Assembly: GCA_013376735.1 (NCBI GenBank)
Contig: VINJ01000001.1
Location: 1,674,001-1,738,000 of the forward strand
Direction: 5' to 3'
Origin: a bacterium Scap17
GTDB taxonomy: Bacteria > Pseudomonadota > Gammaproteobacteria > Pseudomonadales > Halomonadaceae
Length of the DNA: 64,000 nucleotides
The notes under the pieces: model-generated
Told to the model about the DNA's origin: nothing
Database searches by the model: none
The model's input: the letters and a program-made list of their open reading frames with translations, nothing else
Shown here: positions 16,676 through 25,764 of the stretch, piece after piece
Layout of the letters: each line of letters opens with the position of its first letter
How positions within the stretch are numbered: position 1 is the stretch's first letter
Made by a program: the position numbers and the translations under genes

Positions 16676-16715
16676 CGCGTCTCAAGCGTCGTGTGACATT
16701 TCAAGGAGAGAGCGC

Positions 16716-17525
16716 ATGAAAACCATCCTTATCACCGGTTCTACCGATGGCATCGGCCTGGTCACGGCCAAGGCCCTGCTGGAGCGCGGCCATCGCGTGC
16801 TGATCCACGGGCGCAGCGAGCAGAAGGTCAATGGCGTCGTCGCTGAACTTGCGGCGCAGGCCGGGGCTGAGCGTGTTGCCGGTTTCGTGGCCGACCTGTC
16901 CGACCTGTCCGCCATCGATTCACTGGCAAGCGACGTGCTGGCGGCCAACGCCAGTCTGGATGTCCTGATCAACAATGCCGGTGTCTTCCAGGCCCCCAGC
17001 GTCGTGACGGCTGACGGTCTCGACCTGCGCTTCGTGGTCAATACCCTTGCCCCGTATCTGCTCACCCAGAAACTGGCTTCGGCACTGCGTCCGGCCGGGC
17101 GGGTCGTCAACCTGTCCTCGGCGGCTCAATCCTCCGTGGACCTGAAGGCGCTGACCGGCGAGGTCGCGTTCAACGACCACTATGCGGCCTATGCCCAGAG
17201 CAAGCTCGCGATCACCATGTGGACCCGCACGCTCGCCCAGGACTGGGGAGGCCAGGGGCCGATCCTGATCGCGGTCAATCCGGGCTCTCTGCTGGCCAGC
17301 AAGATGGTCAAGGAAGGCTTCGGCGTGCCGGGCAAGGACCTGGGTATCGGTGCCGATATCCTGGTGCGTGCGGCACTGGATGAGGAGTTCGCCGGCGCCA
17401 ATGGTCAGTACTTCGACAACGACGCCCAGCGTTTCGCGCCGCCGCACGCCGACGCACTCGATGCTGCCCTGTGCCATGAAGTGGTCGCGACGATGGAGAA
17501 GACGCTCGGCTCTCTGGCGGGCTGA
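16716..17525 (+). CDS. Short-chain dehydrogenase/reductase
   Basis: A 269-residue SDR. It shows the NAD(P)-binding TGSTDGIGLVTAKAL (TGxxxGxG), NNAG (LINNAGVF), catalytic Ser in LSSAAQSS, and the YAAYAQSK segment supplying Tyr and Lys. Start MKTILITG at 16716 follows AAGGAGAG; the longer frame from 16650 runs into the stem-loop. Substrate unknown. Likely in one unit with the upstream quinone oxidoreductase and under the divergent LysR. Confidence 0.88.
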   Translation: MKTILITGSTDGIGLVTAKALLERGHRVLIHGRSEQKVNGVVAELAAQAGAERVAGFVADLSDLSAIDSLASDVLAANASLDVLINNAGVFQAPSVVTADGLDLRFVVNTLAPYLLTQKLASALRPAGRVVNLSSAAQSSVDLKALTGEVAFNDHYAAYAQSKLAITMWTRTLAQDWGGQGPILIAVNPGSLLASKMVKEGFGVPGKDLGIGADILVRAALDEEFAGANGQYFDNDAQRFAPPHADALDAALCHEVVATMEKTLGSLAG

Positions 17526-17558
17526 AGCGCGCCAGGATCCGCTGTCACGCTGCAATAT

Positions 17559-17603
17559 GACGCCCCGCTCATGCTGATGATCTCTCAGCGTGGGCCGGGC
17601 GTC
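17559..17603 (+). terminator. Terminator-like hairpin after the SDR gene
   Basis: Nineteen-base imperfect arms (GACGCCCCGCTCATGCTGA with TCAGCGTGGGCCGGGCGTC) with a few mismatches or G:U pairs and a short loop. A weak T-containing tract follows. Confidence 0.6.
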
Positions 17604-17765
17604 GTCTTATGCAAGGGCATGCAAGGGCATGAAACGGCTGGTGGATGGATGGCGCAGGCTAGCCTCAGAGGCGATCGATCGCGGCGCTGACCTGTCGGGC
17701 TCGGAGGAAGACCGGCGTCTTCGATAGGCCATTGATGACTGTCGTTTGCCAAGAAACTTTGCTTG

Positions 17766-19178
17766 CTAGGGCCTCGGATAGACAAGTCCAGGGAGCATCT
17801 CCTCCAACAACATGGCCGCATGCATGACTTTCATGTCTTGGAATTTTCCTCCCACAAGATGCAGTCCGACAGGCTGCCCGTTGTCATCCAATCCGCAGGG
17901 GAGTGATGCCGCGGGTTGTTGGGTCAGGTTGAAGGGGTAGCTGAACGGCGTCCAGTCCATCCAGTCAGCGTATTTCTCGCCGGGTGGGACGTTATGACCG
18001 GCAGTGAAAGGCGAGATAGGCATCGTCGGCGTTATCAACAGATCCCATTGTTCGTGGAAGGATTGCATGTGTGCGCAAAGTGCAGTCCGTTTTCGTCTTG
18101 CCGCCAGATATTGCGACAAGGAAATGTTGTTGCCTCGTTCTGCAATGTCCAGCAAGCCCGGGTCCATTTGTTCTCGCTGGCTGTCGGTCATCTTTTCGAC
18201 CACCTGGGTGGCACCCGCGAACCACAAGGTATTGAAGGTATCGAGGGGGCAGGCAAATCCGGGGTCTATCTCGATGACGTCAGCGCCCAGTCTCGAGAGT
18301 AGAGCGACCGCTTCGTCCACTCGCAGGCGAATGTCCTGCGCAACGTCGACATACCCAAGTGTCGGGCTGTAAGCGATTTTCCATCCCTCAAGAGATAGCG
18401 GGGGTGGCGCTTTCCAATCGATGCCATGCGGGTTGCCGAGCAATCCGTCTCGGGCATCCGGTCTTGCCATGCTGGCAAGCATCAAGGCGCTATCGGACGC
18501 CGTCCGCGTCATCGGTCCCAGGTGTGAGAGGGTCGACATGGCACTGGTCGGCCACTGGGGAATCCACCCAAACGTGGGTTTCAGGCCAAAGGTGCCGGTA
18601 AAACTGCAGGGGATGCGGATCGAGCCACCGGCATCACTGCCCTGATGGAGCATGCCCAGGTTGAGCGCAGCCGCTGCTCCAGCGCCACCTGAGGATCCCC
18701 CGGAGGTCAGTGCGGTATTCCAGGGGTTGCGCGTCACGCCGTGCAGCGGGTTGTCAGTCACTCCCTTCCAGCCATACTCCGGCGAGGCTGTCTTGCCGAG
18801 AAAGACGGCGCCTGCCTTGCGAAGACTCGCGGCGACGGGGGCATCGACGTCACTGCCACCGTCGGGTGATGTGGTGGCGGAGCCATACCGGGTAGGCATG
18901 TCCCGGGACAGCGTCAGGTCCTTGAGGGTTGTCGGTACACCGTCCAGCGGCCCGCAAGGTGTGCCTTTCATCCAGCGGGCTTCGGCGTCTCTCGCCGCCT
19001 TCATTGCCCCATCATGGGCGATATGCACTAAGGCATTGATCTTGGGATTGAGCGTGTCGATACGTTCCAGACAATCCCGAGTCAGCTCGACAGGGGAGAG
19101 CTCGCCTTGGCGAAAGAGCGTCAGGGCGTCTGTGGCGGTCAATTCCGATAATTGCGTGGGAAAAGAAGCTGGGGTCAT
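17766..19178 (-). CDS. Amidase (amidase-signature family)
   Basis: A 470-residue amidase-signature hydrolase. The Ser-cisSer-Lys triad is visible as K86 (TTLKD), S162 in TSGGSSGGAGAA and S186 in GSDAGGSIRIP. No signal peptide. Family members hydrolyse amides, aryl amides or cyclic imides; the substrate here is unknown. It is transcribed in the same direction as the symporter upstream but is separated from it by a good terminator, so it is probably a separate unit. Confidence 0.88.
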   Translation of the reverse strand: MTPASFPTQLSELTATDALTLFRQGELSPVELTRDCLERIDTLNPKINALVHIAHDGAMKAARDAEARWMKGTPCGPLDGVPTTLKDLTLSRDMPTRYGSATTSPDGGSDVDAPVAASLRKAGAVFLGKTASPEYGWKGVTDNPLHGVTRNPWNTALTSGGSSGGAGAAAALNLGMLHQGSDAGGSIRIPCSFTGTFGLKPTFGWIPQWPTSAMSTLSHLGPMTRTASDSALMLASMARPDARDGLLGNPHGIDWKAPPPLSLEGWKIAYSPTLGYVDVAQDIRLRVDEAVALLSRLGADVIEIDPGFACPLDTFNTLWFAGATQVVEKMTDSQREQMDPGLLDIAERGNNISLSQYLAARRKRTALCAHMQSFHEQWDLLITPTMPISPFTAGHNVPPGEKYADWMDWTPFSYPFNLTQQPAASLPCGLDDNGQPVGLHLVGGKFQDMKVMHAAMLLEEMLPGLVYPRP

Positions 19179-19281
19179 GTCAGATCCTGTCCATTGGCTA
19201 TCAAGTGCCGACTATCAGGTACTGTGATCAAGCACTCGCACGTGGGGCGTTCTTGGCACGTGAGGTGTGCTCGGCAATGAA

Positions 19282-19306
19282 AAGGGCCTGCGCAATGCAG
19301 GCCCTT
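19282..19306 (-). terminator. Intrinsic terminator of the symporter operon
   Basis: Arms AAGGGCCTGC and GCAGGCCCTT; on the minus strand the stem is followed by TTTTCATT. It lies just after the symporter stop codon. Confidence 0.85.
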
Positions 19307-19314
19307 GTCGCTGG

Positions 19315-20841
19315 TCAGCGGGCTTCGATCACCTGAGGTGAGGGAGCCACATCATCTTCCAGCTGCTCCGGGTGATATTCCGCGGTGTAATCCCGGCGCG
19401 CCTGCGCGAAGCGTTCCACCACATCGGCATCCTTGCGCTGCAAGGCGAGGCTGAGGATGACGAAGGCTGACGCATTGAGGATCAAGCCCCAGATGCCGGC
19501 ATGCAGGCCAAGCGGGTTGCTGACGCTGGCGCCGTAGGACAGCCAGAGGACGGTCACGATACCCAGAATCAGGCCCCAGAAGGCCGCTTGCGGGTGAGCC
19601 TTGCGCCAGGTGATGGCGCCCAGTGTCGGCACGATCAGCTGAGCGGTGCCCGCCAGTGCCGCGATCCCGATGGTGACGAGCAGCCCCGGAACGGTCAGTG
19701 CCAGGATGTAGGCCGCCAGAGAGAAGCCGACCAGGGACAGGCGACCGATGTGGACGATGCGCTTTTGATCCGCTTGCGGGTTCACGTAGCGCTTGTAGAT
19801 ATCCATGGTGACGACGGTCGATACCGCATGAATCTGGGAGTTGGCCGTGGACATCGCCGCTGCCGCGCCAGCCGCCATGATCAGCGATGCCAGCAGGTAG
19901 GGCGCATAGTTCATCAGCATGACGGGCAGGATCTGGTCAGCATTCTCCAGGCCAGGCTCCAGCAGTACGCCGGTATAGCCCGTCAGTACCGAGCCGAAGT
20001 AGGCGAAGGCGGCGAGCCCCAGCAGGAAGGGCATCAAGCCGAACAGCTTGCCGCTTTTCACCGAATACATGCGCAGCCAGATCTGGGGGCCCATGAAGGC
20101 GCCGATGGCCACGATCACGAACAGCGAGAACCACATGGAGTAGCCCATGTTGCCATTCGGCCCCGGCAGCGTCAGATGCGCGGGCGAGTCGCTGGCGAGC
20201 TGAGCGAACATGCTGGTCGGGCCACCTGCCTGGCCGGCGATGTAGTAGCCCGCATACATCATGCCGAAGAACAGCAGCGCCCCGTAGATCACATCTGTCC
20301 AGGCGATGGCGCGAATTCCGCCGACCCACACATAGACGATGATGATGAAGTAGAACAGCAGTGCGGCCAGCCAGAAGGGCACGACGCCACCGGAGGCGAC
20401 CTCGATCAGGTAGGCGCCGCCTGTCAGCTGGATCTGCAGATAGGGCACGGTGAAGATCAACGTGATGACGGCGACGAGGATTCGCAGCGCTTCACTGTTG
20501 TAGAAGTCGCCCATCAGGTCTGACGGCGTCAGGTAGTCGAAGCGCTTGCCGAGATACCAGACGCGCTTGCCTACCCAGTAGTACATGAAGCCGAAGAGCA
20601 GATTCCACGCAAGTGCGGTGAGATAGATCGGGCCACTGGTGTAGAAGGTGGCATTCGAGCCCAGGAAGGCAAAGGCGCTCCACCAGGTAGCCGCCACCGT
20701 GAAGAACACGGCAATGCTGCCCATGGCCCGCCCCTGAACGAAGAAGTCTTCGCTCGTCGTCTGGGACTTGCGGGCCGAGACGAGCCCGACGATCAAGGGG
20801 ATGATCATGAAGGCCGCGATGATCAAGATACTTCCCGTCAT
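19315..20841 (-). CDS. Sodium:solute symporter (SSS family)
   Basis: A 508-residue multi-helix membrane protein of the SSS/SLC5 family, importing an organic solute with sodium. Family features include GRAMGSIAVFFTVAATWWSA, the conserved GGIRAIAWTDV in the fifth helix and AAAAMSTANSQIHAVSTV. The ribosome binding site GAGGAG precedes the ATG. It follows a DUF3311 gene by 10 bases, a common pairing for SSS carriers. The substrate cannot be read from sequence; the amidase downstream is a possible but unproven partner. Confidence 0.9.
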   Translation of the reverse strand: MTGSILIIAAFMIIPLIVGLVSARKSQTTSEDFFVQGRAMGSIAVFFTVAATWWSAFAFLGSNATFYTSGPIYLTALAWNLLFGFMYYWVGKRVWYLGKRFDYLTPSDLMGDFYNSEALRILVAVITLIFTVPYLQIQLTGGAYLIEVASGGVVPFWLAALLFYFIIIVYVWVGGIRAIAWTDVIYGALLFFGMMYAGYYIAGQAGGPTSMFAQLASDSPAHLTLPGPNGNMGYSMWFSLFVIVAIGAFMGPQIWLRMYSVKSGKLFGLMPFLLGLAAFAYFGSVLTGYTGVLLEPGLENADQILPVMLMNYAPYLLASLIMAAGAAAAMSTANSQIHAVSTVVTMDIYKRYVNPQADQKRIVHIGRLSLVGFSLAAYILALTVPGLLVTIGIAALAGTAQLIVPTLGAITWRKAHPQAAFWGLILGIVTVLWLSYGASVSNPLGLHAGIWGLILNASAFVILSLALQRKDADVVERFAQARRDYTAEYHPEQLEDDVAPSPQVIEAR

Positions 20842-20851
20842 GATGAGCTCC

Positions 20852-21091
20852 TCAGCGCTTGCCGCCGGTGGAAGGGGCCTTGGCGCTACCCCAGTTGGTC
20901 AGGTAGGCATACAGGAACACGGCGGTGAGGAACCCCCACCACACCAGGTTCCAGACGAGGAAGAACGGGATTCCCATGACCATGGGCTCGATCTTGTTGG
21001 CCATCAGAATCATCGGACTCTCGAGCATGAAGAACCCGAGGAGCATGCTCCCGTAGATGGCGACCTTGCGGGTCGTGAAACGCTTTCTCAT
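20852..21091 (-). CDS. DUF3311-like small membrane protein, symporter partner
   Basis: A 79-residue protein with two predicted membrane helices (around SMLLGFFMLESPMIL and FLVWNLVWWGFLTAVFLYAY). Start MRKRFTTRK at 21091 follows AAGGGGAAT. Such proteins are regularly encoded directly before SSS transporters and are presumed accessory subunits. An AT-rich stretch near 21175-21210 probably holds the promoter. Confidence 0.8.
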   Translation of the reverse strand: MRKRFTTRKVAIYGSMLLGFFMLESPMILMANKIEPMVMGIPFFLVWNLVWWGFLTAVFLYAYLTNWGSAKAPSTGGKR

Positions 21092-21358
21092 TGCATTCCC
21101 CTTTATTGTGGTTGTGGGGCGTGTTGGACCTGTCGTGGACAACGACAGGGGATCAAGCATGGCAATGTCTCAATTATTGTATTTATGCGTATAAATTAAC
21201 CAATAGGTGACAATCCCCTTGCCGTCAAGGAAGTCGCGGCGTTTTCGCTTTTCGCCTCACCCGCGACGCACGCCCCCAAAATCTGGATAATGGCGGCCAT
21301 CGCGTAGCCGCCGGTCTGGCGTGCTGGCGCCCACACTCTTCACAGCGGTGCATCGTTC

Positions 21359-23551
21359 ATGGAAATCAAGGTCAACTTTCTCGACAACCTGAGGCTCGAG
21401 GCGAAATTCGACGACTTCACGGTCATCACCGATCAGCCCATCCGCTACAAGGGTGATGGGTCGGCGCCGAGCCCGTTCGACTACTTCCTCGCGTCGTCGG
21501 CGCTGTGCGCGGCGTACTTCGTGAAGGTGTACTGCGTGGCGCGGGATATCCCGACCGAGAACATCCGCCTGTCGCAGAACAACATCGTCGACCCGGAGAA
21601 CCGCTACAACCAGATCTTCAAGATCCAGGTGGAGCTGCCGGAAGACCTCTCCGACAAGGACCGCCAGGGCATCCTGCGCTCCATCGAGCGTTGCACGGTG
21701 AAGAAGGTCGTCCAGACCGGCCCGGGCTTCGAGATCGAGACGGTCGACAACCTCGACGAGGATGCTCAGGCATTGCTGATGGCGGAGCCGCCAGAAGGGC
21801 AGAGCACCTGGATCGAAGGCAAGGACCTGCCGCTGGAGCAGACCATTGCCAACATGACGGGTCTTTTGAATGATCTCGGCATGAAGATCGAGATCGCCTC
21901 CTGGCGCAACATCGTGCCGCACGTCTGGTCGCTGCACATTCGTGATGCTGCATCCCCGATGTGCTTCACCAACGGCAAGGGCTCGACCAAGGAGAGCGCG
22001 CTGTGCTCGGCCCTGGGCGAGTTCATCGAGCGTCTGAGCTGCAACTTCTTCTATAACGATCAGTTCTTCGGCGAAGCCATCGCTGACAGCGAGTTCGTGC
22101 ACTACCCGAACGAGAAGTGGTTCCAGCCGGGCCCGAACGATGAGATCCCGGAAGGTGTGCTGGACGATTACTGCCTGGAGATCTTCAATCCGGACGGCGA
22201 GCTGGGTGGCTCCAATCTGATCGACATCAATTCCGGACGTGCGGATCGTGGCATCGTGTCCCTCCCGTTCACTCGTCGCTCGGATGGCGAGACCATCTAT
22301 TTCCCGTCCAATCTGATCGAGAACCTGTACCTCAGCAACGGCATGAGCGCCGGCAATACTCTGCCGGAAGCGCAGGTGCAGTGCCTGTCCGAGATCTTCG
22401 AGCGTGCGGTGAAGCGCGAGATTCTCGAGCAGGAACTGACGCTGCCCGACGTACCGCAGGAGGTGCTGGCCAAGTACCCGCAGATCGTCGAGGGTATCGA
22501 GGCGCTGGAAGCCCAGGGCTTCCCGATTCTGGTCAAGGACGCCTCGCTGGGCGGCCAATTCCCGGTGGCCTGCGTCACGCTGATGAACCCAAAGACCGGC
22601 GGTGTCTTCGCCTCCTTCGGTGCGCACCCGAGCTTTGAAGTCGCCGTCGAGCGCAGCCTGACCGAGCTGATGCAGGGCCGCAGCTTCGAGGGTCTCAACG
22701 ATTTCATGCCGCCGACCTTCAATTCGCTGGCCGTCTCCGAGCCGAACAACTTCGTCGAGCACTTCATCGACTCCTCGGGCCTCGTTTCCTGGCGCTTCTT
22801 CAGCTCGAAGACCGACATCGAGTTCGTCGAGTGGGACTTCTCCGGCAGCAATGAAGAAGAAGTCGCCAACCTGTTCGGTATCCTCGATGAGATCGGCAAG
22901 GAGTCCTACATGGCGGTGCACGAGGATCTTGGCGCGCCGGTGTGCCGTATCCTGGTGCCGGGCTATTCCGAGGTCTATCCGGTCGAGGACCTGGTGTGGG
23001 ACAATACCAACATGGCGCTGGATTACCGCGAGGACATCCTCAATCTGCATCGTCTCGACGACGATCAGCTGGCGGACTTGGGCGAGCGTCTCGAAGAGAG
23101 CCAGCTTGATGAGCACATGGACATCAAGACGCTGATCGGCATCGAGTTCGACGAGAACACCATCTGGGGCCAGCTGACGATTCTCGAGTTGAAACTGATG
23201 ATCAATCTCGCGCTGGGTCAGCACGAGGATGCGCTGGATCGTGTCGAGATGTTCCTGCAGTACAACGACAATACCGTCGTGCGCGGCCTCTATTATCAGG
23301 CCATGAAGGCGGTGCTGGAGATCACCCTCGACGATGAGCTGGAGCTTGAGGACTACCTCTACAACTTCCGCCGCATGTTCGGTGAAGACACCATGGCTGC
23401 CGTGGTCGGCTCCGTGCAGGGCGAGGTGCGCTTCCATGGCCTGGAGCCCACCAACATGCAGCTGGAAGGGCTGGATCGCCACCTGCGTCTGATCGAAAGC
23501 TACCAGAAGCTGCACGCCCATCGTGCTGCCCTGGCGGCCAAACAGGCCTGA
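21359..23551 (+). CDS. ycaO: OsmC-YcaO fusion protein
   Basis: A 730-residue protein. Residues about 1-140 are an OsmC-like domain (MEIKVNFLDNLRLEAKFDDF, with PSPFDYFLASSALCAAYFVK). Residues about 180-570 are the YcaO ATP-grasp-like cyclodehydratase-type domain (LHIRDAASPMCFTNGKGST, ALGEFIERLSCNFFYND), followed by a C-terminal helical repeat region. E. coli YcaO lacks the OsmC part and is linked to RimO-dependent methylthiolation of ribosomal protein S12. No peptide precursor, McbB-like partner or transporter lies nearby, so a housekeeping role is more likely than a RiPP pathway. Monocistronic with a strong terminator. Confidence 0.9.
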   Translation: MEIKVNFLDNLRLEAKFDDFTVITDQPIRYKGDGSAPSPFDYFLASSALCAAYFVKVYCVARDIPTENIRLSQNNIVDPENRYNQIFKIQVELPEDLSDKDRQGILRSIERCTVKKVVQTGPGFEIETVDNLDEDAQALLMAEPPEGQSTWIEGKDLPLEQTIANMTGLLNDLGMKIEIASWRNIVPHVWSLHIRDAASPMCFTNGKGSTKESALCSALGEFIERLSCNFFYNDQFFGEAIADSEFVHYPNEKWFQPGPNDEIPEGVLDDYCLEIFNPDGELGGSNLIDINSGRADRGIVSLPFTRRSDGETIYFPSNLIENLYLSNGMSAGNTLPEAQVQCLSEIFERAVKREILEQELTLPDVPQEVLAKYPQIVEGIEALEAQGFPILVKDASLGGQFPVACVTLMNPKTGGVFASFGAHPSFEVAVERSLTELMQGRSFEGLNDFMPPTFNSLAVSEPNNFVEHFIDSSGLVSWRFFSSKTDIEFVEWDFSGSNEEEVANLFGILDEIGKESYMAVHEDLGAPVCRILVPGYSEVYPVEDLVWDNTNMALDYREDILNLHRLDDDQLADLGERLEESQLDEHMDIKTLIGIEFDENTIWGQLTILELKLMINLALGQHEDALDRVEMFLQYNDNTVVRGLYYQAMKAVLEITLDDELELEDYLYNFRRMFGEDTMAAVVGSVQGEVRFHGLEPTNMQLEGLDRHLRLIESYQKLHAHRAALAAKQA

Positions 23552-23607
23552 TGCTCGCTTGCTGAGTCCTGTGGCACGACCCGGGGCACGACCTGCGGCA
23601 TGAAAAG

Positions 23608-23639
23608 AACGGCCCCTCACCGAATGGTGAGGGGCCGTT
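23608..23639. terminator. Bidirectional intrinsic terminator
   Basis: Perfect 14-base arms AACGGCCCCTCACC and GGTGAGGGGCCGTT with TTTTCGTTT after on the plus strand and AAAAG before, so it can serve both the YcaO gene and the convergent LysR gene. Confidence 0.9.
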
Positions 23640-23690
23640 TTCGTTTCCGGATGCTTGGGTGCGCGTACCAGTGGCTCAGGTCAGGACCTG

Positions 23691-24617
23691 CTATCCCTGT
23701 GCCAGACGCTGACAGCATTCGATGATCTGCTCGCGGATCCAGCGGTGCGCCTGGTCCTTCTGATAGCGGCGATGCCAGCTCAGATGGAAGGGGAAGGAGG
23801 CGAAGGCCACGGGTGGTGCCACACGGGTGACGGCAAATTGACGGCTGAAGTGGTCACAAAGGCCGCTAGGCAGACTCGCGATCAGCGGCGAGCGCTCCAG
23901 CAGAGAGGGCACGGCCATGAAGTAGGTGACCGCCAGGGCTACCTCACGCTTGAGCCCCTGGCCCTCGAGCTGCTTGAAGATGCCGCTTTTCAGGCGGGTA
24001 TGAGGTTGCACCAACACGTGGGCGTGGTGCTCGAAATCCGCCTTCGTCATGCGGCCTTCATCATCCAGACGCTCCAATAGCGGATGCCCGTTGCCGACCA
24101 GGCAGTCGATGCCCTCCGTGATCACTTCCCTGACCACCAGATTCTCGGGCGGGTCGACCTGACGCCCGAAGGCGAGGTCCGTCGTGCCGCTCATCACGCC
24201 GGCTTCACTCATGTCCTGCGAGAGGCGGCGTATCTGAATGGTGATGCCCGGTGCCTGTTTACGCAGGATCGTCGCCAGTTGCGGCAGGATCAGCACCTCA
24301 AAGTAGTCATTCGCGGCAATCTCGAAGTGACGGCTCTCGGTGGTGTGGTCGAAGTGTCGCTCGCTGTTGATCAGGCCATCGAGATCGGTCAGCGCCGCCT
24401 CGATGGTCGGGAACAGGTGGTCGGCCTTCTCGGTAGGGCGCATGCGCTGGTGGTCGCGGATGAACAGCGGGTCATTGAACAGCTCGCGCAGCCTGGAGAG
24501 CGCCGCGCTCACCGAAGGCTGACTCAGATGCAGACGCTCGCCGGCGCGCGTGACGTTCTGCTCCAGATACAGCGCATGGAAGGTGCGCAGGAGGTTGAGG
24601 TCGTAGTTGAGCTTCAT
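23691..24617 (-). CDS. LysR-family transcriptional regulator
   Basis: A 308-residue LysR protein of the NodD/PcpR-like type (DLNLLRTFHALYLEQNVTRA, SQPSVSAALSRLRELFNDPL). Start MKLNYDLNLL at 24617; the frame is open upstream without support. It is divergent from an SDR gene, with a 52-base palindrome-rich box between them that is repeated before the DJ-1-like gene, so these two genes are its likely targets. Confidence 0.9.
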   Translation of the reverse strand: MKLNYDLNLLRTFHALYLEQNVTRAGERLHLSQPSVSAALSRLRELFNDPLFIRDHQRMRPTEKADHLFPTIEAALTDLDGLINSERHFDHTTESRHFEIAANDYFEVLILPQLATILRKQAPGITIQIRRLSQDMSEAGVMSGTTDLAFGRQVDPPENLVVREVITEGIDCLVGNGHPLLERLDDEGRMTKADFEHHAHVLVQPHTRLKSGIFKQLEGQGLKREVALAVTYFMAVPSLLERSPLIASLPSGLCDHFSRQFAVTRVAPPVAFASFPFHLSWHRRYQKDQAHRWIREQIIECCQRLAQG

Positions 24618-24666
24618 GATGACTACCAGAGCAGGCGGAGTGTCTCGGCTGCACTCGGGCGAGTGA

Positions 24667-24718
24667 GCACTATTTGTCTGGATGATAGCAGCTATCCGCA
24701 CTATCGATTATCGCGATG
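24667..24718. promoter_or_regulatory. 52-bp regulatory box, copy 1
   Basis: The box contains ACTATTTGTCT, the dyad GATAGCAGCTATC and CTATCGATTATC. It matches 25566-25617 at 43 of 52 positions without gaps. It lies between the LysR start and the SDR gene. Interpreted as the LysR-binding region overlapping the promoter. Confidence 0.7.
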
Positions 24719-24786
24719 GGGAACTCAGGCGCTAGGCTATCCATCACAACAGAGTGAGTGATTCACGCGACCCACAGGAGTGAGCC

Positions 24787-25491
24787 ATGAGTGATGTGAA
24801 GCGGACACAAGCCGACGGGGAAAAGATCGTACTGATCACCGGTGCCTCCAGCGGTATCGGTGAGGCCACCGCACGTACACTGGTCAAGGCCGGGCACAAG
24901 GTTGTCGCGACTGCCCGTCGCAAGGAGCGCCTCGATGCGCTCGTCGATGAACTGGGCAGCGACAAGGTGCTGGCGATTGCCGCTGATGCGACGGACTACG
25001 ATCAGCTCGCCAAGGTCGTCGAGCAGGCCGTGGCCCAGCATGGTCGTCTGGACGTTGCGTTCGCCAATGCCGGTACCGGCATCAGCCAGCCAGGCACCGA
25101 GAACGGCGATCCCGAGGAGTGGAAGCGAGTCATCGACATCAATATCAATGCGCTGCTGTGGACCGCCCACGCGACCCTGCCGCATCTGAGAGAGAGCAAG
25201 GGTCACTTCATCCTCACCAGTTCCGTGGCCGGTCGCGCCAACCATGCGGGCTCCATCTACAGCTCCAGCAAGTGGTTCGCCTACGGCTTCGGCCAGAACC
25301 TGGCGATGGAAATGGCCGAGTGGCAGGGCCGCTGCACCACCATTACTCCGGGCATGGTCAATACCGCCTTCTTCGACCAGCCCAAGCCGGACAAGCTGGA
25401 CCCGCAGGATGTGGCGGATGCCGTGCTCTACGCCATCAGCGCCTCGCCGCGTGCCAATATCCGCGAAGTGCATCTGATGCCAACTTACTGA
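24787..25491 (+). CDS. Short-chain dehydrogenase/reductase (YdfG-like)
   Basis: A 234-residue classical SDR: TGASSGIGEATA for cofactor, ANAGT (FANAGTGIS), Ser in LTSSVAG, and YSSSKW for catalytic Tyr/Lys. Closest in style to YdfG-type NADP-dependent 3-hydroxy acid dehydrogenases, though the protein is slightly shorter. Preceded by ACAGGAG. It shares its upstream regulatory box with the DJ-1-like gene, suggesting an aldehyde/carbonyl stress pairing. Confidence 0.88.
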   Translation: MSDVKRTQADGEKIVLITGASSGIGEATARTLVKAGHKVVATARRKERLDALVDELGSDKVLAIAADATDYDQLAKVVEQAVAQHGRLDVAFANAGTGISQPGTENGDPEEWKRVIDININALLWTAHATLPHLRESKGHFILTSSVAGRANHAGSIYSSSKWFAYGFGQNLAMEMAEWQGRCTTITPGMVNTAFFDQPKPDKLDPQDVADAVLYAISASPRANIREVHLMPTY

Positions 25492-25565
25492 TCTGGCAAG
25501 TCAGGCCCTTCACAGCTGATCTGCTGACATGGATGTGCATGACCATCTTGAGCTGAGCGACATGC

Positions 25566-25617
25566 GCACTATTTATCTCAATGATAGTGGCTATCCGGGC
25601 TATCGATTATGCCGATG
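25566..25617. promoter_or_regulatory. 52-bp regulatory box, copy 2
   Basis: Second copy of the box at 24667-24718, with ACTATTTATCT, GATAGTGGCTATC and CTATCGATTATG. It lies between the SDR stop and the DJ-1-like start, so that gene should have its own promoter under the same regulator. Confidence 0.7.
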
Positions 25618-25664
25618 ATGGTGAGAGCAGTAGCCTTGATTCAACACAGGGCGAGCACCATTTA

Positions 25665-25706
25665 GTGACCATCACGTGGTGACCATCACGTGGTGACCAT
25701 CACGTC
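25665..25706. repeat. 14-bp tandem repeats in the DJ-1 leader
   Basis: Three units GTGACCATCACGTG, GTGACCATCACGTG and GTGACCATCACGTC; a fourth degenerate GTGACCATT starts at 25726. Each exact unit carries a CACGTG palindrome at the junction. Confidence 0.85.
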
Positions 25707-25764
25707 GCCGATATCTTTCGTGAAGTGACCATTGCGGGCTATCCCGCACGTAGAGGAGAGCAAC

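Noticed and set aside
21359-23551. Thiazole/oxazole peptide (RiPP) biosynthetic cluster
   Set aside because: YcaO stands alone with the OsmC fusion; no precursor, dehydrogenase or exporter gene is adjacent.
21257-23620. 787-codon open frame antisense to the YcaO gene
   Set aside because: Mirror of a GC-rich, Glu/Asp/Leu-rich gene; no ribosome site and no recognisable domain.
25665-25706. Possible iteron-type origin
   Set aside because: Only three units, no AT-rich region or replication gene nearby; it is in the leader of a chromosomal gene.
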